This document shows, piece by piece, positions 42,134 through 45,813 of a stretch of 45,813 nucleotides of DNA. The notes under the pieces were generated by a model. That model was not told where the DNA came from, made no database searches, and saw nothing but the letters and a program-made list of their open reading frames with translations. The DNA comes from Actinomycetes bacterium (lineage in GTDB: Bacteria > Actinomycetota > Acidimicrobiia > Acidimicrobiales > RAAP-2). The translations under genes were made by a program, and so were the position numbers. The stretch is from contig JAJZMD010000126.1 in NCBI GenBank assembly GCA_021803085.1, positions 1-45,813 of the forward strand, given 5' to 3'. The first letter of the stretch is position 1. Each line of letters opens with the position of its first letter.

Positions 42134-43354
42134 TCAGGCGAGGAGCGACTCTTCGTACTCGACCCGGCTGAGCACCCGTGGCGCTCCCTCGGTGACGAGC
42201 ACCATGTCCTCGATCCGCACGCCGACGCCGCCGGAGTCCTCGACCCACACCAGCGGCTCGATGGCGAACAGCATCCCCGCTCGCAGCTCGGCGGGCCGGG
42301 CACCGGGCAGCGTCTCGCCGATGTACGGGGGCTCGTTGGCTCCGACCCCGATGCCGTGTCCGATGAAGAGCGAGAAGAGATGCTCTTCCAGGCCGTAGCC
42401 GGCCACCGCCCGGCGGACCGCCGCCGCGACGTGCTCCGTGGTGTTGCCCGGCCGGAGCTGGTCGATGCCGGCGTGGAGCCCCTCGTAGACGGCCTGGTAG
42501 ACCTGGCGCTGCCGGTCGGTCGGCCGGCCGACGACGGTGCACCGGCCGATGTCGGCGAAGTAGCCGTTCCACATGGCTCCGATGTCGATGAAGCACAGGT
42601 CCTGGTTGCGCAGGATCTTGTCGGTCGCGAACCGGTGCGGCGGGGCCATGTGCTCGCCTGAGGCGACGAACGGGGTCACCACGTGGGGCATCTCGCCGCC
42701 GAGGTAGTAGAGCGTCTGCATCGCGTCACCGGCGACCTCGCACTCGCGGCGCCCGGCACGCGTCTCGTCGAGCGCCCGCTGGGTCACGCTGTCGCCGATC
42801 GCGCACGCCTCTTCGACGATCATGACCTCCTCGGGCGTCTTCACCATGCGCGCCAGCTGCATCGGGCGGTCGCCGTCGGCGATGCGAAGAGCCGGCAGAT
42901 GCTGCCCGAGGAGCTCGAGCAGCGCGATGCTCGCCTGGTCGATCCCCAGGCGACCGACGTCGATCCCGTGCTCTGCGAGCAGCGGCCGCAGGGTCTCACG
43001 GACGAATCCCTCCACGAGCTCGCGCTGCTCCATCACGGGGACCGCGTGCACCGCGCCCAGCCACGGCATGTACCTCGCCCTGTCGACCTCGCCCCCGGAC
43101 GCCAGGAGCACAGGCGGTCCCTCCCGGGCGAGGAGCACGCCGTTCAGGATGGAGCTCTTGCCCGCGATGATCTGGCACCTGAGGGACGTGACGTAGCGGA
43201 CGTTCTCCGACTTCCACAGAAGCAGGCCGTCGAGCTCGGCTTCGGCCATGGCCTCTTGTGCACGCCGCACCCGCTCGGTGCGGAGACGATCGAAGTCGTA
43301 CCGCTGCTCCCAGTCGACCGAGAAGCTGCCCACGCCGTACGGACGGGTCGTCAC
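42134..43354 (-). CDS. M24-family metallopeptidase (creatinase/prolidase-like)
   Basis: 406 residues from GTG 43354, with GGGAGG upstream. An N-terminal creatinase-type domain (to about residue 165) precedes the pita-bread domain with all five metal ligands: Asp257, Asp268, His333, Glu366 and Glu382. Metal retention argues for an Xaa-Pro dipeptidase or related C-N hydrolase, not true creatinase, which lost its metal. It diverges from the CocE-like gene. Confidence 0.92.
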   Translation of the reverse strand: MTTRPYGVGSFSVDWEQRYDFDRLRTERVRRAQEAMAEAELDGLLLWKSENVRYVTSLRCQIIAGKSSILNGVLLAREGPPVLLASGGEVDRARYMPWLGAVHAVPVMEQRELVEGFVRETLRPLLAEHGIDVGRLGIDQASIALLELLGQHLPALRIADGDRPMQLARMVKTPEEVMIVEEACAIGDSVTQRALDETRAGRRECEVAGDAMQTLYYLGGEMPHVVTPFVASGEHMAPPHRFATDKILRNQDLCFIDIGAMWNGYFADIGRCTVVGRPTDRQRQVYQAVYEGLHAGIDQLRPGNTTEHVAAAVRRAVAGYGLEEHLFSLFIGHGIGVGANEPPYIGETLPGARPAELRAGMLFAIEPLVWVEDSGGVGVRIEDMVLVTEGAPRVLSRVEYEESLLA

Positions 43355-43374
43355 GCGGTCCTCCCTGTCGTCAT

Positions 43375-43402
43375 TGCAACGAGTTCAGATAGCCTATTGC
43401 AT
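43375..43402. promoter_or_regulatory. ATTGCA repeats in the divergent M24/CocE promoter region
   Basis: ATTGCAAC and ATTGCATT occur as direct repeats within 28 bases of AT-richer sequence between the divergent genes. They resemble the ATTGCAAG element in the promoter near 9908. No clear -35/-10 pair is seen. Confidence 0.35.
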
Positions 43403-43498
43403 TGGAGGCGCCGGCCGGCCGCTGCCGGAGCGGCGCCGGACGCCGCCGCGAGGCGTGGCGCGCCAGCCGAGGCGGCATCACCCATACGAGGAGGCACG

Positions 43499-45271
43499 AT
43501 GACGACGCCTGGACCTGCGGGTACGTCGAGCGAGCAGGTCGGCAGCATGTGGATCGACTGGGACGTCGCCATCGCCATGGACGACGGGACCGAGCTCTCG
43601 GCCGACGTCTTCCGCCCCGCCGCCGCCGGCCGCCACCCCGCCATCGTGTCCTACGGCCCCTACGCCAAGGGCCTGGCCTTCCAGGAGGGCTACGGGCCGC
43701 AGTGGCAGAAGATGGTGAGCGAGCATCCCGATGTCGCCGCCGGCTCCTCCAACCGCTACCAGAGCTGGGAGGTGGCCGACCCCGAGAAGTGGGTGCCCCA
43801 CGGCTACGCCTGCGTGCGGGTCGACTCGCGCGGCGCGGGGCGCTCCCCCGGCGTCGTCGACGTGTGGTCGCCCCGGGAGGCGAGGGACTTCGCGGCATGC
43901 ATCGAGTGGGCGGCGGCACAGCCGTGGTGCAGCGGGAAGGTCGGGGTGAGCGGCATCTCCTACTACGCGATCAACCAGTGGCACGTGGCCGGCCTCGCGC
44001 CCGCGCACCTGGCCGCGATGATCCCCTGGGAAGGGTTCGGCGACTTCTACCGGGACTGCTGCCGGCACGGCGGGATCCTGTCGGAGTTCACGGCCAACTG
44101 GTACGAGCGTCAGGTCGAGAGCGTGCAGTACGGGGTGGGATCCCGGTCGGCGGTCAACCCCCACACGGGGCGCCACGTGGCCGGCGACGAGGACCTCTCC
44201 GCAGCCGAGCTCGCCGCGAGCCGCGTCGACGTCGCCGGCGAGCTGCGACGCCGCGACCTCGACGGTCCCTGGTACCGGGAGCGTTCGGCTGACTGGACCA
44301 AGGTGACCACCCCGTTCCTGTCCGCCGCCAACTGGGGGGGCCAGGGGCTGCACCCGAGGGGCAACTTCGAGGGGTTCACCCAGGCGTCGACCGAGGAGAA
44401 GTGGCTCGAGGTCCACGGGCTCGAGCACTGGACCCACTTCTACACCGACTACGGGGTCACCCTGCAGCGCCAGTTCTTCGACCACTACCTGAAGGGCGAG
44501 CCCAACGGCTGGGAGCAGGGGCCGCGCGTCCGCCTCAACGTCCGCCACCCCGGCGAGCGCTTCGTCGTGCGCGACGAGTCCGAGTGGCCGCTCGCGCGCA
44601 CGCAGTGGACGACCGTGTACCTCGACGCCGCCGGCAGGCGCCTGGGGGGCGAGCCGGGGGAGCCCGCGACGCTCACCTACGACGCGCTCGGCGACGGCGT
44701 GGACTTCTCGCTCCCCGCCATGGAGGAGGAGACCGAGCTCACCGGCCCGATGGCGGCCACCCTCTACGTCTCGTCGTCGACGGCCGATGCCGACCTCTTC
44801 CTCGTGGTGCGGGTGTTCGACCCTCAGGGCGACGAGGTCACCTTCCAGGGGGCGCTCGACCCCAACACCCCGGTCGCCCAGGGATGGCTGCGCGCGTCCC
44901 ATCGCCGGCTCGACGCGGAGCGGTCGCTCCCCTGGCGCCCCTTCCACACCCACGACCTCGCCGAGCCGTTGGTGCCCGGGCAGGTGGTCCGCCTCGACGT
45001 GGAGATCTGGCCGACCTCCATCGTCGTCCCCCCGGGCTACCGCGTGGTGCTGAGCGTACGGGGCAGGGACTACGAGTACCAGGGGCCGCTCTCGGAGTTC
45101 GCCAAGTCCTTCTACTACGCCAACCGGGGAGTCGGGCCCTTCACGCACGACGACCCGGTCGACCGGCCGGCCGCTGTCTTCGGCGGCGAGGTCACGCTGC
45201 ACACCGGGGGCGAGCATCCGTCGTCGCTGCTCTTGCCCGTCGTCCCGCCGAAGGAGCCATCGGCTTCGTAG
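43499..45271 (+). CDS. CocE/NonD-family (X-Pro dipeptidyl-peptidase-like) hydrolase
   Basis: 590 residues; ATG with GAGGAGG upstream. The nucleophile is Ser154 in SGISYYAINQW; a C-terminal jelly-roll domain follows (TADADLFLVVRVFDPQG). Large parts match the copy at 10003 (shared HLAAxIPWEG, HGGILS and SAANWGG segments), so they are paralogues. It has no repeat-bearing N-terminus and no signal peptide. It probably hydrolyses an ester or amide. Confidence 0.92.
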   Translation: MTTPGPAGTSSEQVGSMWIDWDVAIAMDDGTELSADVFRPAAAGRHPAIVSYGPYAKGLAFQEGYGPQWQKMVSEHPDVAAGSSNRYQSWEVADPEKWVPHGYACVRVDSRGAGRSPGVVDVWSPREARDFAACIEWAAAQPWCSGKVGVSGISYYAINQWHVAGLAPAHLAAMIPWEGFGDFYRDCCRHGGILSEFTANWYERQVESVQYGVGSRSAVNPHTGRHVAGDEDLSAAELAASRVDVAGELRRRDLDGPWYRERSADWTKVTTPFLSAANWGGQGLHPRGNFEGFTQASTEEKWLEVHGLEHWTHFYTDYGVTLQRQFFDHYLKGEPNGWEQGPRVRLNVRHPGERFVVRDESEWPLARTQWTTVYLDAAGRRLGGEPGEPATLTYDALGDGVDFSLPAMEEETELTGPMAATLYVSSSTADADLFLVVRVFDPQGDEVTFQGALDPNTPVAQGWLRASHRRLDAERSLPWRPFHTHDLAEPLVPGQVVRLDVEIWPTSIVVPPGYRVVLSVRGRDYEYQGPLSEFAKSFYYANRGVGPFTHDDPVDRPAAVFGGEVTLHTGGEHPSSLLLPVVPPKEPSAS

Positions 45272-45305
45272 CGCCGCTCGTCGGGCCCGGCGGAGCTCGT
45301 CTCTC

Positions 45306-45356
45306 CGGCTCAGCTGTGCCTTCGGCTCAGCCTTCCCCTCGGCTCAGCCTTCGGGC
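45306..45356. repeat. 17-bp-period imperfect tandem repeat between convergent genes
   Basis: CGGCTCAGC recurs at 45306, 45323 and 45340, each 17 bases apart, with similar flanks (CTTCGGCTCAGCCTT type). The last copy enters the end of the GlcG-family gene. Confidence 0.7.
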
Positions 45357-45799
45357 ATGTCGAGCCAGGCTGAGAGCCCGGCTGCCTCGATGCCGGCCAC
45401 CGCGCACGCCTCGTCGTTGTCGGAGGTGTCCCCCGAGATGCCGACGGCACCGATCACCGGTCCCGACGCGCGACGGATGGGCACGCCCCCGGCCACCGGC
45501 AGCATCCGGCCCCCCGACAACGTGCCCAGTGCGGCGAAGAACTCCGGCATCCGTCCGGCCCGTGCGACGTGCTCGTGGGCCGGCCAGCCCATGGCCAGCG
45601 CCCCCCACGCCTTGGCGGTCGCGACGTCGACGCGCATGATGGACGATCCATCCGACCGCTTGGCGGCGACCACGTAGCCGCCGGGATCGAGGACCACCAC
45701 CGTCAGCGGCGCCATGCCCCGCTCCTCGCCGTGGCGGAGCGCGCCGTCGACCACCGCGGAAGCCTGGGCCAGCGAGATCGCCCAGGCGTCACCCGGCAA
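45344..45799 (-). CDS. GlcG/HbpS-family protein
   Basis: 151 residues from TTG 45799, with AGGAG eight bases upstream, so the gene appears complete although it starts 14 bases from the window edge. The family core is visible: VVVLDPGGYVVAAKRSDG, then SIMRVDVATAKAW and a Gly-rich segment GGVPIRR with VIGAVGISGDTSDNDE. Members bind heme or corrinoid or are small accessory proteins beside catabolic enzymes. Function here is unknown. Confidence 0.9.
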   Translation of the reverse strand: MPGDAWAISLAQASAVVDGALRHGEERGMAPLTVVVLDPGGYVVAAKRSDGSSIMRVDVATAKAWGALAMGWPAHEHVARAGRMPEFFAALGTLSGGRMLPVAGGVPIRRASGPVIGAVGISGDTSDNDEACAVAGIEAAGLSAWLDMPEG

Positions 45800-45813
45800 G
45801 GGTGATCTCCTGG

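Noticed and set aside
42134-43354. True creatinase
   Set aside because: All five M24 metal ligands are present, whereas creatinase is metal-independent; no creatininase or sarcosine oxidase is nearby.
42683-43498. N-terminal extension of the CocE-like frame across the M24 gene
   Set aside because: The extension is antisense to a clearly conserved metallopeptidase; ATG 43499 has a strong ribosome site.

Overview
This is a GC-rich, gene-dense stretch with many GTG and TTG starts, strong Shine-Dalgarno sequences and four-base ATGA/GTGA overlaps. That style, together with the gene families present, points to a high-GC actinobacterium (Actinomycetota, probably environmental). No rRNA, tRNA or phylogenetic marker is present, so the lineage stays uncertain. 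I found no insertion sequences, integrases, CRISPR arrays or RNA genes.

The window is a catabolic island built around branched-chain-amino-acid-type (Liv/HAAT) ABC importers. From left to right: (1) a truncated phytoene-desaturase-like FAD oxidoreductase (-) diverges from an alpha/beta C-C hydrolase (+). (2) A minus-strand operon running from about 9.9 to 2.2 kb encodes a cupin, a solute-binding protein (SBP1), LivH, LivM, LivG, LivF, a second hydrolase of the same family and a DapA-type aldolase/lyase. (3) A CocE/NonD hydrolase (+) follows, convergent with a minus-strand operon of an ACMSD-like amidohydrolase, a zinc alcohol dehydrogenase, a D-2-hydroxyacid dehydrogenase and a PEP-synthase/rifampin-phosphotransferase-like dikinase. 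(4) An orphan binding protein (SBP2, -) diverges from a winged-helix regulator, a cyclase-family hydrolase, a cupin and a 2,6-dihydroxypyridine-hydroxylase-like FAD monooxygenase (+); an isochorismatase-family amidase (-) faces them. (5) A plus-strand operon encodes a Gfo/Idh/MocA dehydrogenase, a second LivHMGF set without its own binding protein, a thiamine-diphosphate enzyme and an alpha/beta hydrolase. (6) A tightly overlapped minus-strand operon encodes an aldehyde dehydrogenase, an enoyl-CoA hydratase homologue, a dihydropyrimidinase/allantoinase-type amidohydrolase and an asparaginase. (7) A third LivHMGF set (+) with its binding protein SBP3 and a 3-hydroxyisobutyrate-dehydrogenase-family enzyme. 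(8) An M24 creatinase/prolidase-like peptidase (-), a second CocE/NonD hydrolase (+) and a GlcG/HbpS-family protein (-).

The likely joint role is uptake of small amide, amino-acid-like or heterocyclic nitrogen compounds by three importers, followed by hydrolysis of C-N and C-C bonds, hydroxylation and oxidation to central metabolites. No single textbook pathway is complete, so the substrates are unknown.

The most unusual non-coding signals are short tandem repeats (11 to 22 bp) concentrated at gene boundaries and upstream of all three binding-protein genes, strong hairpins just after each binding-protein gene, and a shared excess of the rare threonine codon ACA in those three genes.
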